DNA from: an uncultured Clostridia bacterium
GTDB taxonomy: Bacteria; Bacillota; Clostridia; Oscillospirales; Ruminococcaceae
Assembly (NCBI GenBank): GCA_947168885.1
Contig: CAMVNQ010000015.1
Span: forward strand, 1-64,000
Reading direction: 5' to 3'
DNA length: 64,000 nt
In this document: positions 43,902-52,794 of the stretch, piece by piece
Position numbering within the stretch: the first letter of the stretch is position 1
Layout of the letters: every line of letters begins with the position of its first letter
Made by a program: the position numbers and the translations under genes
Notes under the pieces: model-generated
What the model was told of the DNA's origin: nothing
Database searches by the model: none
Seen by the model: only the letters and a program-made list of their open reading frames with translations

Positions 43902-44435
43902 TTACTTATCAAAAACGTAGTCTTCGTAGAAACGGAGAATCTGAACATACTCCTGCGCGATCCCATACTTTCCGAGTGCGTTCATATCAGCTATATTTTT
44001 CCTGAATGCCACCATAAAATCCTGTCGCTGGTTCAAACCAACATTTTCGCTGCCCAAAGGTAGAGAAGAAAATCCAAATCTTTTCGGTGCTCCGCTGTAA
44101 GCCTCCAAAGCCCGCATTTCGGGAAGTGTAGCGTTATGCGGATCAACTTTCCTTACATCAATGATCTGCTCGAACTCTTTCCCGTACTCATCAACGCCTT
44201 TGGCAAGTATCTTAGGATCGTCCTCGGTAGAGGTCTCGGCATATTTCAGATAAAAGGACAGACCCGTTCCATTCCCGCCGGAATAGAGCATATCATCCTT
44301 TTTCAGATAAACGATATGGCTTGAACCATTCTCCACTTTATCGGACAAAATGCTCCGGAAATCTGCGTTTCCAGTATTCCTGCCCGAATACCTGCTTTGA
44401 ATAGTTACATCGGTTACTATAGGATTTATCTGCAT
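43902..44435 (-). CDS. Uncharacterised protein of the cluster
   Basis: A 177-residue protein starting MQINPIVTDVTIQSRYSGRN, with SHIVYLKKDDMLYSGGNGTG and EYGKEFEQIIDVRKVDPHNA. It looks like a compact alpha/beta domain. AGGAG lies before ATG. Family not recognised. Confidence 0.58.
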   Translation of the reverse strand: MQINPIVTDVTIQSRYSGRNTGNADFRSILSDKVENGSSHIVYLKKDDMLYSGGNGTGLSFYLKYAETSTEDDPKILAKGVDEYGKEFEQIIDVRKVDPHNATLPEMRALEAYSGAPKRFGFSSLPLGSENVGLNQRQDFMVAFRKNIADMNALGKYGIAQEYVQILRFYEDYVFDK

Positions 44436-44509
44436 AAGTGCCTCCTATAAACGCTTATTATCCAATTATAATATCGGCAGAAATCTCTGAAACTTTAGCC
44501 AAATCCGGC

Positions 44510-44536
44510 AAAAAGCCGACCGCTATGGTCAGCTTT
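44510..44536 (-). terminator. Terminator downstream of the 44570 gene
   Basis: On the minus strand AAAAGCTGACC pairs with GGTCGGCTTTTT. It splits the leftward cluster into two probable transcripts. Confidence 0.68.
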
Positions 44537-44569
44537 TCACCGAGCATTATGACATCACCATTTATATGT

Positions 44570-45280
44570 TCAGAACAGCTTATTGTAGAGATAGCCGTTC
44601 ATTGACGCTGTTTGCGTTGTTGCCGCTGTTGTGGCGCTTGTTTTGGCGTAGGTCTTATCCTGTTCGAGATACGCTGTGCTCTTGGCGAACGCAGAAATCG
44701 CGCTTGCCTGCGTGGACATGAAGCTTGCATACGAATTTTTCTTGCCGAATACTTCGTCAAGCTCATCCTCACTTGCGCTTTTGAACGTATCCTTGTCAAC
44801 GGAGAGCTTCCCGTCGCTGCCTATGCTTATGCCGACCTTTGACAGCTTGGTGCTGTAAGCCGTAGTCATATTTGCAATAAACTCGGACTTGCCAGACACC
44901 GTGGAGTTACCGGAGCCGCGGGTAGCTGTATAAAGCTCGTTGTAGCTGTCAACAAAAGCCTGTGCAGCTTCAAAAGCCTTGTCCATATCTACCTCTCCGG
45001 TCTTATCATCAGCCTTGAACGCCGATTCGAGCTTTGACGCGGCGGACGAAACATTATCCGCATATGTTCCCAGCTTATCATTGTTTGCAGCCGAATAAGC
45101 CGTTGACTTCTTGGTATCTTTCTTTTCGAGCTTATCTGCAGTCTCGCTTGCTTTTTCGGAGGCGTTAGCCTTCTGCATAGCGAAATAGTGCTTATAAAGC
45201 GGCTTCGCGGTCTGGAAGTCACTCCATTGACTCAGAACGCTGCTCATTGACGAGTAGAATAAACTAAGATCGCTCATCAT
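44570..45280 (-). CDS. Helical protein with FliD-like tail, cluster member
   Basis: A 236-residue protein starting MMSDLSLFYSSMSSVLSQWS. Long Ala/Ser/Lys helices are followed by KVGISIGSDGKLSVDKDTFK, a segment typical of the C-terminal domain of flagellar cap protein FliD, and a final helix ending YLYNKLF. No flagellar genes are near. ATG 45280 follows AAGGGAAG. It may be an exported filament or surface protein. Confidence 0.55.
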   Translation of the reverse strand: MMSDLSLFYSSMSSVLSQWSDFQTAKPLYKHYFAMQKANASEKASETADKLEKKDTKKSTAYSAANNDKLGTYADNVSSAASKLESAFKADDKTGEVDMDKAFEAAQAFVDSYNELYTATRGSGNSTVSGKSEFIANMTTAYSTKLSKVGISIGSDGKLSVDKDTFKSASEDELDEVFGKKNSYASFMSTQASAISAFAKSTAYLEQDKTYAKTSATTAATTQTASMNGYLYNKLF

Positions 45281-45395
45281 ATCACTTCCCTTCGATAATA
45301 GTAGCGGCGGCTGTCCGCACGACAATACGGCAGAGGTCATGTCCGCGGGTAGTCGCGAAAAAGAGTATTGATGATGTCATTATGCTTGAAAATAG

Positions 45396-46004
45396 TTATT
45401 GAGCTGCCGATGAAGCGGCTTCGGACTGCGTGTTAAAGTCCTTCTCCCATTCATCGAAGCCCTTGCGCACACGGTCAAGCGTGTCGTAGCATACGCCGGG
45501 GAGCTTTCCGCCCCATATATGCTCACACTCTCCGAAGCCCTTTTCAAAGGCTTTCTTGACCTTTTGGAAAGACTCGTAATTGTCTCCGGCAAGGCTCTTG
45601 GCGAAGTCAAGGATACGGTTCGCGGTCTTTTCCGCGCCCCAGAAATCATCCGAGCCGTCACTCTTGATAGGCTCTACGCCGTAGCTGCGGAGTATAGAGT
45701 CAATGTTCACGCCGCCCTTTCCGGCAGCCTTATTTGCCTGTGTGCCAAGCATTTTGGCGACAACATCCTTCATTCCCTCGTTTTTGATGCCGAGAGCTGT
45801 TTTCCCCGCATATTCAGTAGCGATGCCCTTATTTGTAGCAGTCTTGCCGGTTATCTCAAGAGTATCCTTGTTGCTCTTTGCTTCTGCGGCTTTGGTGCTT
45901 TCGGCTGTCGCGTCCGATGTCTTCTTTACGGTATCATCGGTCTTTTTGCTGTAGCTTGCGGGATTACTGCGGTAATTACTGTAATTTGTGGTGATAACAC
46001 TCAT
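45396..46004 (-). CDS. Uncharacterised protein, first gene of the leftward cluster
   Basis: A 202-residue protein starting MSVITTNYSNYRSNPASYSK, then a Thr/Lys/Ala linker and a compact helical domain with GGVNIDSILRSYGVEPIKSD and SLAGDNYESFQKVKKAFEKG. AAGGAGG precedes ATG. The N-terminus matches the style of the DUF6033-like neighbour (NSNYGKY), so members may share a targeting signal. Divergent from the XRE gene at 46266. Confidence 0.58.
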   Translation of the reverse strand: MSVITTNYSNYRSNPASYSKKTDDTVKKTSDATAESTKAAEAKSNKDTLEITGKTATNKGIATEYAGKTALGIKNEGMKDVVAKMLGTQANKAAGKGGVNIDSILRSYGVEPIKSDGSDDFWGAEKTANRILDFAKSLAGDNYESFQKVKKAFEKGFGECEHIWGGKLPGVCYDTLDRVRKGFDEWEKDFNTQSEAASSAAQ

Positions 46005-46265
46005 AGCTTTGTCCTCCTTGAAATTATTAAGGTATGCCGCGCTCTCTGCCTAAGTGCGACATTAAGGCATATATCCTTATATGCCTACCGTTGATATATG
46101 CGCAAGAAACGGCATTACGCCATTTCTTAGTGCCGGAATTGCGAAAAGACTTTTTCCCACCATAATTATATCACGCTCGTGCTTATTTGTCAACATGAAA
46201 AATTACGATGATAGCCTTATAACGATATAGGGATTGTTGTATAATTACATTTAGGTGATGAACTT

Positions 46266-46574
46266 ATGGAATTGGGCGCAAAATTAAAGGAACTTCGGAA
46301 ATCAAAGGGCTTGTCGGTCTATCGCCTGAGTGACCTGACCGGATTGTCCGCTGATCATATAAGAAAAATTGAGCGGGATGCGAAAGTGCCGACAGTCGAG
46401 ACTATAAGGCGGTATTTAGCGCCTTTGGATGTTTCACTCTCCGAGTTTTTCTATGAGGATGAAGAGCAGGTCTTTGTGACCCCGGACGAAAAACGTTTGA
46501 TAGATATTTACAGATTACTGCCGAAAGAGAAATCAAAGGCACTTATTGAGTTTTTGGACAGCTTCTGCAAGTAA
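46266..46574 (+). CDS. XRE-family regulator, divergent from the cluster
   Basis: A 102-residue HTH protein: GLSVYRLSDLTGLSADHIRK (about 15-34) then ERDAKVPTVETIRRYLAPLD and a C-terminal MLLPKEKSKAL-type helix found in SinR-like regulators. A -10 TATAAT lies at 46240-46245 with a weak TTATAA -35. It faces the seven-gene cluster across a 261-base interval and is the natural candidate regulator. Confidence 0.85.
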   Translation: MELGAKLKELRKSKGLSVYRLSDLTGLSADHIRKIERDAKVPTVETIRRYLAPLDVSLSEFFYEDEEQVFVTPDEKRLIDIYRLLPKEKSKALIEFLDSFCK

Positions 46575-46943
46575 CTCCCGGACAGCGCCGAGAGCTTCTG
46601 TTTGTTTTATCGTTTCTTTTATCGCAAAGTTAAGCGAAATGGTGTGAAATGCACTTTTTATGTTGTAAAATGGCAATGCCGCCGGCTTTAAACAGTCGGC
46701 GGCATTGTTATATATTTCACTCTCGGTTTTCAGTATTCTATTTCCTATGTAGATATGGTAATGCAGAACACAAAAGGGCGGTTTGTAACAATTGCACAAC
46801 ATTTTGAACAAAAGGCGGAAGATGTTGTGATAAACAAACAAGAAGCGCCTCAATCAAGTTGAAACGCCTCCGAAGACTCCTACTACACATGGCAGTTGAG
46901 CTAATTATATTTTATGATATTTTATTAATTTTGTCAAGAGGTT
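46575..46943. other. Interval with a strong hairpin
   Basis: No gene is seen. CAATGCCGCCG (46674-46684) pairs exactly with CGGCGGCATTG (46697-46707), followed by TTATATATTT, a good terminator in the rightward direction. The rest is AT-rich. Confidence 0.5.
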
Positions 46944-47456
46944 TTAAGCACTTTTTTTATACTTTTCGTAATTTTTCAATTGTTTTTCAAGTGAGTGATC
47001 ATAATCAAGATAATATGCTGTTATCAAAAGATAATATGTTTTTCTATCCTCTAATATGACTAAATACCGTTCTTCTTCAAGTAAAATATGTATTCGGGTC
47101 CTGCTTTTATATGGTTCCTGCCATATTTTGACTCCGTTACAATCAGTACATTTGGAATTATCGCAATTATAATTTTCAATAAACGCACGAATCCAGCGTA
47201 TTCTTTCACATCTTCTCATGTCTGGCAATCGCTCATTATTTTTATTGAAATCTGCACAAGTTACATGAAAAAACGCATTTTCCTTTTCGTTCTCTATGGG
47301 ATATTTTTTTATTTGTACCTTTTTCCCATTAAATTGAGGTGTGGATGTTATAAAATCGTTTTTAAAAATACAATATATAGCATCTTCGTATTTTTGCCAA
47401 TTTCCGTCATACGATTCTAACGGAATTATTTCTGGAATCCAGCATTTTTCGTTCAT
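46944..47456 (-). CDS. Small AT-rich protein, possible BECR-fold nuclease
   Basis: A 170-residue protein with two CxxC-like pairs (CDNSKCTDC, about 98-106) and a C-terminal RIHILLEEERYLVILEDRKT followed by YYLLITAYYLDYDHSLEKQL. The beta-rich tail with a TAYY strand recalls phage-type BECR nucleases (RelE/barnase-like), but catalytic residues cannot be assigned. It overlaps the DUF3800 gene by 4 bases. Base composition is far more AT-rich than its neighbours. Confidence 0.5.
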   Translation of the reverse strand: MNEKCWIPEIIPLESYDGNWQKYEDAIYCIFKNDFITSTPQFNGKKVQIKKYPIENEKENAFFHVTCADFNKNNERLPDMRRCERIRWIRAFIENYNCDNSKCTDCNGVKIWQEPYKSRTRIHILLEEERYLVILEDRKTYYLLITAYYLDYDHSLEKQLKNYEKYKKSA

Positions 47457-48166
47457 ATTGTGTCCCTCGCATCCCAGAAAAACAGATTAAACTTATCTTC
47501 TCGCAATAATGTTGTTCTTCTCATCGAGTACCTAGAGCGTCTTTTTATCAAATCTATTAATGCTTGTTTAGCAGGACTTTTAACAAAGTCGTCCGGAAAG
47601 ATTCGATTTTCGTAGGCTATAGCTCCAATTAACAAGTCGACAATTTGCATAATTTGTACTTCGTCAGAACGTATAGGCTGAAGTTGCTTAATAACTCGTT
47701 TTGAAAAATCGTAAAGCGAATTACAGCAGACTTCTCTAAGCTTTTGTGCTTTTTGAAAGGAGTGACTGTCTTTAATATCAATATAAACCTCATACGTGTC
47801 AGAAGGGTTAAAAATAACTTTGAGCATGTCAAAGTACATTTTATAGTACCATTCATCATGTGTTTGATTAAACATTTTATGGTTAAGCTTACTTTTGTCA
47901 GGAACGATTAATGCTCTAAAATGTAGGTCATCATCGTCAAAGAAGTAATTAATAATATTTTCATATACTTCCAAACCTGCTGGACTAACTTTTGTCCATT
48001 TTAACTCATTAGTTTTAGATATATGACTTTTGGTTTTTATTTCAACTATTCTTGAGTTGATCTCTTTTAATTTGGTTTTGGGACACCATATAGATCCTAA
48101 TACCATTACATTAATACCATCATTTTCAAGATGACAAGATTCATCGCAATATACGTTATAATGCAT
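47453..48166 (-). CDS. DUF3800 protein
   Basis: A 237-residue protein with the DUF3800 hallmark NVYCDESCHLEND at the N-terminus, an acidic YIDIKDSHSF strand and a late DEVQIMQIVDLLIGAIAYE, the RNase H-like carboxylate pattern. The family is common in defence islands and is probably a nuclease. It is upstream of and overlaps the possible BECR gene by ATGA, so the pair forms one unit. Together they are an AT-rich insert. Confidence 0.78.
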   Translation of the reverse strand: MHYNVYCDESCHLENDGINVMVLGSIWCPKTKLKEINSRIVEIKTKSHISKTNELKWTKVSPAGLEVYENIINYFFDDDDLHFRALIVPDKSKLNHKMFNQTHDEWYYKMYFDMLKVIFNPSDTYEVYIDIKDSHSFQKAQKLREVCCNSLYDFSKRVIKQLQPIRSDEVQIMQIVDLLIGAIAYENRIFPDDFVKSPAKQALIDLIKRRSRYSMRRTTLLREDKFNLFFWDARDTI

Positions 48167-48299
48167 AACAAGCCTTTCTAGCTAACAGACAAGATGTTTA
48201 ATGCTGATTACAACTCGTCAATTCAGCTAATAAAAGATAATATCAATTTTGTAAATATATTATACCACGTTTTGAGGATTAGTGCAAGTGATTTTAATA

Positions 48300-49490
48300 C
48301 TATTTCTTCATCTCACGGACATACTCGTCATACTCGATTGTGCCGTCCAGCGCCTTGTTCCTTAGCACTATAGCATAATCCGCCCACTTCTGAAACTCTG
48401 ACTGCGTCATCTTCTTTTTAAGATACCGAGCGTAGTGAGCCTTGTAGCCCTTGTGGTACACGTTCCAGATTGGGTCGGTCTTTAACTTGTCGTTAAACTT
48501 CTTCCGGTGTCCGAGATCGCGGCAAGTTTTGTCAGGCTGCCCCTTGATCGGACGCTTGCAGTAGTTTGAGTAAAACCCGCGCTCCAGCACGAAGTACCGT
48601 CCACAGTAATCGCACTTGCGGGGCAAGTATCGGTGCTGCAACCCCTTGAATAATTCTATGTAAAGGAAGCCTCCGATCGTCGAGAAATGATAATTTTCGC
48701 AAAGCACGGAGGTTTTCTTTCGTTTGAGGACTTTGTATGAAAGCGTCATAGTCCCCGACGGGATAAGCTTGTCGTATGGGTTCAACTTTTTGTTAGCTTC
48801 GCTATTGAACTCGTCAAGCATTTCTGCGATTTCTTCATTGGTCAGGAATTCCTCACGGCTGTGTATCTTTTCAAGAAACGGCTCATACACCCGCTTCACA
48901 CGCAGTAAATCCTCAAAAAGTGTAATGTAGTGATAAATGAAGTCTTTTAATTCCGCGTTGAGCTTCAGCACCTCATCTATCATATCGGGATCATCCATTT
49001 CGTCAAGCGGGTCGCCCGGGCTGAATGAAGTCAGCATGCGGTCATGCTCATACATCGGCTCATGATAGACCGTTCCACGATCATCGTCTTTATTGTAATC
49101 ATCATAGCTGTCAAATTTGTCGTAGTCAAACCATTCATGTTCGATCTCGTTATCATCTATCTCAAAAAGAACAGAATGCCGGTTGATAATGTCATATAGA
49201 CCGCTGTCACGGAGCGGAAAACTGTTGTACGGCGGCAGAGCATGAATGTATTCCTCGGCTCGGTCGAAGAACGAGACAGCCTCCGTGAAAATATATTCGC
49301 AGTCAGACATTTGCGTGCGCGTTTCCGGGTAGTGCAGCAGGCGGAGATACTCCTTGCAGAAGCCCAGCTTGTCTTTCACGCCCTTGAAGCTTTTTTGCAG
49401 ATATTTTTCAAGTATTGACCCCAATGTGTACTCTTTGGTACCGTTGATGTAAAATTTCTCTTCAAAGTAAAATGCGTCAAATTCAGTCAT
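48300..49490 (-). CDS. DUF6076-like zinc-ribbon protein
   Basis: A 396-residue protein with an acidic N-terminal half and a zinc site CDYCGRYFVLERGFYSNYC (about 289-307) plus CRDLGHRKKF, then a basic C-terminal helical tail. It resembles the protein at 30744 in its zinc part. It is transcribed away from the mobilisation region. Role unknown. Confidence 0.62.
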   Translation of the reverse strand: MTEFDAFYFEEKFYINGTKEYTLGSILEKYLQKSFKGVKDKLGFCKEYLRLLHYPETRTQMSDCEYIFTEAVSFFDRAEEYIHALPPYNSFPLRDSGLYDIINRHSVLFEIDDNEIEHEWFDYDKFDSYDDYNKDDDRGTVYHEPMYEHDRMLTSFSPGDPLDEMDDPDMIDEVLKLNAELKDFIYHYITLFEDLLRVKRVYEPFLEKIHSREEFLTNEEIAEMLDEFNSEANKKLNPYDKLIPSGTMTLSYKVLKRKKTSVLCENYHFSTIGGFLYIELFKGLQHRYLPRKCDYCGRYFVLERGFYSNYCKRPIKGQPDKTCRDLGHRKKFNDKLKTDPIWNVYHKGYKAHYARYLKKKMTQSEFQKWADYAIVLRNKALDGTIEYDEYVREMKK

Positions 49491-49625
49491 AGCGCAGTTT
49501 CTCCTTACCCCTCAAAAAATATTTTTATAAATTTTTGAAAAATAGAAGTCAACTAAGAAAAAAGTAGAAAGTATTCAAAAATAGAAGTCAACTCATCTTT
49601 TTATAGACATATCATACCAAAATTA

Positions 49626-49720
49626 TTGACATCTGTCAAGCCTTGTTTTATAATGATTTTGAGCTCAGGGATAAGAGCATCTTACCCCACAAAAAATGTT
49701 CCGGAACATGGAAAGGAGAG
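49626..49720 (+). promoter_or_regulatory. Promoter, palindrome and ribosome site of the HTH-like gene
   Basis: TTGACA (49626-49631) and TATAAT (49649-49654) are 17 bases apart. A perfect palindrome ATGTTCCGGAACAT (49696-49709) and then AAAGGAGAG (49712-49720) follow. The next in-frame codon at proper spacing is ATA 49727, with no ATG, GTG or TTG in frame after the promoter. Confidence 0.75.
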
Positions 49721-49726
49721 ATCGCC

Positions 49727-49897
49727 ATAGCTAACGAAATCGTATTTTCGGAACTCAGGTTCAGGAATGTGACACCCGCAAGACTGGCAAGAGCACTCGG
49801 CTTGACCGAAAAGGTTCTGATGCAGGTGTTGAGATTTGAACTTGACGAGACCGAACAGCTTCGCATGGTGCAGCTTATTAACAGCATCGCTGCGTAA
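49727..49897 (+). CDS. Small HTH-like protein with an apparent ATA start
   Basis: A 56-residue protein reading ANEIVFSELRFRNVTPARLA then RALGLTEKVLMQVLRFELDE, an HTH-like core. A reading from TTG 49643 would place the start between the -35 and -10 of a consensus promoter and is unlikely. ATA 49727 lies 6 bases after GGAGAG. It stands before the transfer origin and may regulate mob genes. Confidence 0.6.
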   Translation: MANEIVFSELRFRNVTPARLARALGLTEKVLMQVLRFELDETEQLRMVQLINSIAA

Positions 49898-50103
49898 GAA
49901 TTGCCGTAGCCCCACCCAGCGCTGCACTCTTGCAGTCGCCTGAAACCCGTTGCCCCTGTTCCGGTTATCCGCGTTCGGAAGTCCGACAGACCCGCCACCC
50001 TGTCGGAAATCTGAAACGCACCTTGCCGTCGGAATATTGTCGGGTAACAATGATCACCGCGTGCAGTTGCCCGCGAAAAAAATCGGTCAATCGAAAAATA
50101 TGT

Positions 50104-50262
50104 GTCAAAAAAAGTGGTGCATTTTTTGAATAATTCTCGTGTTAGCAAGCAAGGTAAAAAAGTGCATTCTTCGTTGGGGGTCCCCGACTTCGGCACTTTT
50201 TTACCAACGCGGACTGCCTCGCAGTCACCGCTTTCCGATAAGGGAACCCGTCACCCTTATCG
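50104..50262 (+). other. Putative oriT of element C: triple hairpin
   Basis: The order is AAGTGGTGCAT, AGCAAGCAAGG, hairpin I GGTAAAAAAGTGC (50153-50165) with GCACTTTTTTACC (50193-50205), hairpin II ACTGC/GCAGT (50213-50225) and hairpin III CGATAAGGG (50236-50244) with CCCTTATCG (50254-50262). mobC starts 67 bases on. The conserved loop of hairpin I has GGGGGTCCCCGACTT. Position and structure fit a transfer origin; the nick site is not determined. Confidence 0.7.
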
Positions 50263-50328
50263 CTGCTGAAATTTGAAAAATCAAATCTGCACCGCATACA
50301 ATGAAATAACAAGAGGAGGAAAAACAAC

Positions 50329-50667
50329 ATGAGAAAGTATAAACAGGTCAAAGAGAAGAAAGTCACATACGACCTTGACGAATGGGAAGAGGTTGAGCAC
50401 CGCGCGGAGAAATTGAAGCTGAAAACCGGAACGTATATTAAGCGCATTTCGGTGGACGGTAAGATCATCGCCTGCGACGTTGATACCCTGCTCAAATTGA
50501 TAAACGAGATAAACGCGATAGGCCGCAACATCAATATGCTGACCCGCAAGGCATTGGAGATCAACAGTATCTATGCCGAGGATATGGAAAAGATACAGGA
50601 GGGCTTCGAGAGCTTATGCCGTACTGTAAACTCAAATCTGTTCATACCACAGTTCAGAATACTTTGA
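50329..50667 (+). CDS. MobC-like relaxosome protein
   Basis: A 112-residue protein. A ribbon-helix-helix-like N-terminus (VTYDLDEWEEVEHRAEKLKL) is followed by LKTGTYIKRISVDGKI and INEINAIGRNINMLTRKALE, the MobC signature. It assists strand opening at oriT. It overlaps the relaxase gene by 52 bases. GAGGAGG precedes ATG. Confidence 0.87.
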   Translation: MRKYKQVKEKKVTYDLDEWEEVEHRAEKLKLKTGTYIKRISVDGKIIACDVDTLLKLINEINAIGRNINMLTRKALEINSIYAEDMEKIQEGFESLCRTVNSNLFIPQFRIL

Positions 50668-52418
50668 ACTACATACTGAATCCGGAGAAAACCGATGAGC
50701 TGCTGTATGCGGACTCCATTAACTGTTTCACGGACGCTCCGTGCGCGTATGATAACATGAAAATGATTTATGAGCATTACAGCGGACGCAGCTTCACCGC
50801 ACCCATGCCAAAAAATGGAAATTGCCCGATAAAGGCTATTCACCTCATTCAGTCGTTCTCGCCGGAGGACGGTGTAACGCCCGAACAGGTACATGAGATA
50901 GGAATGGAACTTGTGCGGGAGCTATACGGCGATAAGGTTCAGGCAGTTGTGACGACACACGTTGACAAGGAACACATACATAACCATGTGTTGGTGTGTT
51001 CCTACACTACCGACGGCAGAAAGCTGTATAACACCATATCGGAGGTTAAACGCTTACGCGATCTGTCGGACTATTTATGTGAGGTGCGCGGTATTCGCAA
51101 TGTCATGGAAGAACGGCAGGGCAAGAGTTACAGCATATCCTATTCGGAGTGGCAGCATCGCAAGCGCGGCACTTCATGGAAAGCACACATTTCCGCTTAC
51201 ATCGACAGCCTGATACCGGTAGCAAAAAATCTCGAACACCTGTTGCAGATTATGGAAGCTCACGGCTACACAGTCAAGCGTGGAATGTACATCTCCGTGA
51301 GAGCACCTGACCAAAAGAGAGCGATCCGGCTGATAACGCTCGGTACTAACTACAAGGAATCCGCACTTTCCGAACGCATACAGGAGTACCTTGACGCTCA
51401 GCCGAAACCGAGAACTCTCACTGAGATCTTCGAGCTGATACAACGGGAGTTCACGCGGGAAACGCGGAACATCTGTTTCGCCGCCGGTGTAAAAGATACG
51501 ACAGAGCTTCTCTGCAAGCAGCTTGCACTTATCAATAATGAACATATTTCCAGTGTGGGCGAAGCCGAGCAGCTTTTGGAAAATGCTCAAAAGCGTATCA
51601 CGGAGCTTGAATCCGCCATAACGGATTTGAGTGCGGAAGCCCAGCACAAGCATATCGTGGCTGCCGCCGCCGAGAGATATTTCGGCAAGCACAAGTTCGG
51701 GGAATACCCTAACGCCCAGCGAAAGAGCGACAAGCTGATACTTGCGCGGGCGGGTATTACCGCGATAACCGATGTTTTGGGATATGCTGATGATGTCGCC
51801 GCTGATAACGAACGGCTCGCGGAAATGCAGACGGAGCTTGAAGAACAGAAAAAGCGTGAAGCGGTTCTTCGTGGGATTATCAGGACTTACGGTGACGGGG
51901 ACGACTATATTACCAAGCTCGTCAAGAGAACCCGTGAAAAGCTCGATGAGCAAGAGCAGGCTCGGGTCAGGGAACTTCAAGCGAAGAAGTACAGCGTCTA
52001 TACTCCGACCGATACAAAGAACATTGCTTTTGATCGGGCGAATATAGATTATTACAATAAAAGCTTCGAGCAGAGCTTGTTTGAGGTCAATGCTGATCCC
52101 GACAGCATTTATGAAACGCTGAACGAGATATATCAGACGCACGACTTGTTTGACGGTGATGTTATCTGTATTGACGGCAAGGCTCATTATATTGATACTG
52201 ACTGTTTCCGCGAGGTTGGTGACTTTATGCAGTCACGCGCCGAGATTGAACGTCAGCGTCAGGAGGAGCTTGCAAAACAGGAGCAGGAGCGCATTGTCGC
52301 CGAAGAACGCCGCCGTCAGCAGGAAGAAGAACAGTGCAGACTGGAAGAACAGAAAAAGAAGAAGGAAGAGGAAACAACTAAATCAGTGAAGCCGAAGAGA
52401 AATAGAGGCTTGCACTGA
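50616..52418 (+). CDS. MobP-type relaxase
   Basis: A 600-residue mobilisation nuclease. The three-His metal motif is THVDKEHIHNHVLV (about residues 114-127), preceded by the AIHLIQSFSPEDGVTPEQ region. The Tyr nucleophile is expected in the first 30 residues (PYCKLKS, NYILNPEK). A coiled-coil middle and a Glu/Arg/Gln-rich C-terminal tail follow. It nicks oriT and leads the strand out. ATG 50616 lies inside mobC, so translation may be coupled. Confidence 0.9.
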   Translation: MPYCKLKSVHTTVQNTLNYILNPEKTDELLYADSINCFTDAPCAYDNMKMIYEHYSGRSFTAPMPKNGNCPIKAIHLIQSFSPEDGVTPEQVHEIGMELVRELYGDKVQAVVTTHVDKEHIHNHVLVCSYTTDGRKLYNTISEVKRLRDLSDYLCEVRGIRNVMEERQGKSYSISYSEWQHRKRGTSWKAHISAYIDSLIPVAKNLEHLLQIMEAHGYTVKRGMYISVRAPDQKRAIRLITLGTNYKESALSERIQEYLDAQPKPRTLTEIFELIQREFTRETRNICFAAGVKDTTELLCKQLALINNEHISSVGEAEQLLENAQKRITELESAITDLSAEAQHKHIVAAAAERYFGKHKFGEYPNAQRKSDKLILARAGITAITDVLGYADDVAADNERLAEMQTELEEQKKREAVLRGIIRTYGDGDDYITKLVKRTREKLDEQEQARVRELQAKKYSVYTPTDTKNIAFDRANIDYYNKSFEQSLFEVNADPDSIYETLNEIYQTHDLFDGDVICIDGKAHYIDTDCFREVGDFMQSRAEIERQRQEELAKQEQERIVAEERRRQQEEEQCRLEEQKKKKEEETTKSVKPKRNRGLH

Positions 52419-52436
52419 TAGAGAACAGGAGGTTCA

Positions 52437-52616
52437 ATGAGAAGATATGAAATCAGGACGAGCACCGTAGCAGAGACTACGGACGAACAGATCAGGGCTC
52501 TTGCAGCCAGCTTCTACCCGACTATCCGGGCGTACTATGACACCGAGGAAGGGAAGAAGATGTTCGAGGAATTCATGGACGCGCAGAATGTGGGGGATAA
52601 CAAACCTGCGGCGTAA
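52437..52616 (+). CDS. Small hypothetical mobilisation-region protein
   Basis: A 59-residue protein, MRRYEIRTSTVAETTDEQIR to QNVGDNKPAA, with GGAGG before ATG, 18 bases after the relaxase. Not recognised; its position suggests co-transfer functions. Confidence 0.6.
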   Translation: MRRYEIRTSTVAETTDEQIRALAASFYPTIRAYYDTEEGKKMFEEFMDAQNVGDNKPAA

Positions 52617-52624
52617 AAAAACAG

Positions 52625-52659
52625 TCTGCCCCCGCCTCATAACGAGGCGGGGAAGCAGA
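52625..52659 (+). terminator. Terminator of the mobilisation operon
   Basis: CCCCGCCTC pairs with GAGGCGGGG around ATAAC, with outer TCTGC/GCAGA pairing. Confidence 0.8.
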
Positions 52660-52794
52660 TCGTTAAAAGTATCACATATACTATTATAATATAGTTATAG
52701 AAAAAATATCAGAAATCACGCTTTAAACTATTGAAATTCAGTCCAAAGCGTGGTATAATAAGGACAATGGAGTATTCAAGGAGGATAGAAAGCT

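Noticed and set aside
46840-46905. Possible small RNA or tRNA-like segment near GAAACGCCTCCGAAGACTCC
   Set aside because: No cloverleaf or stable terminator could be drawn.
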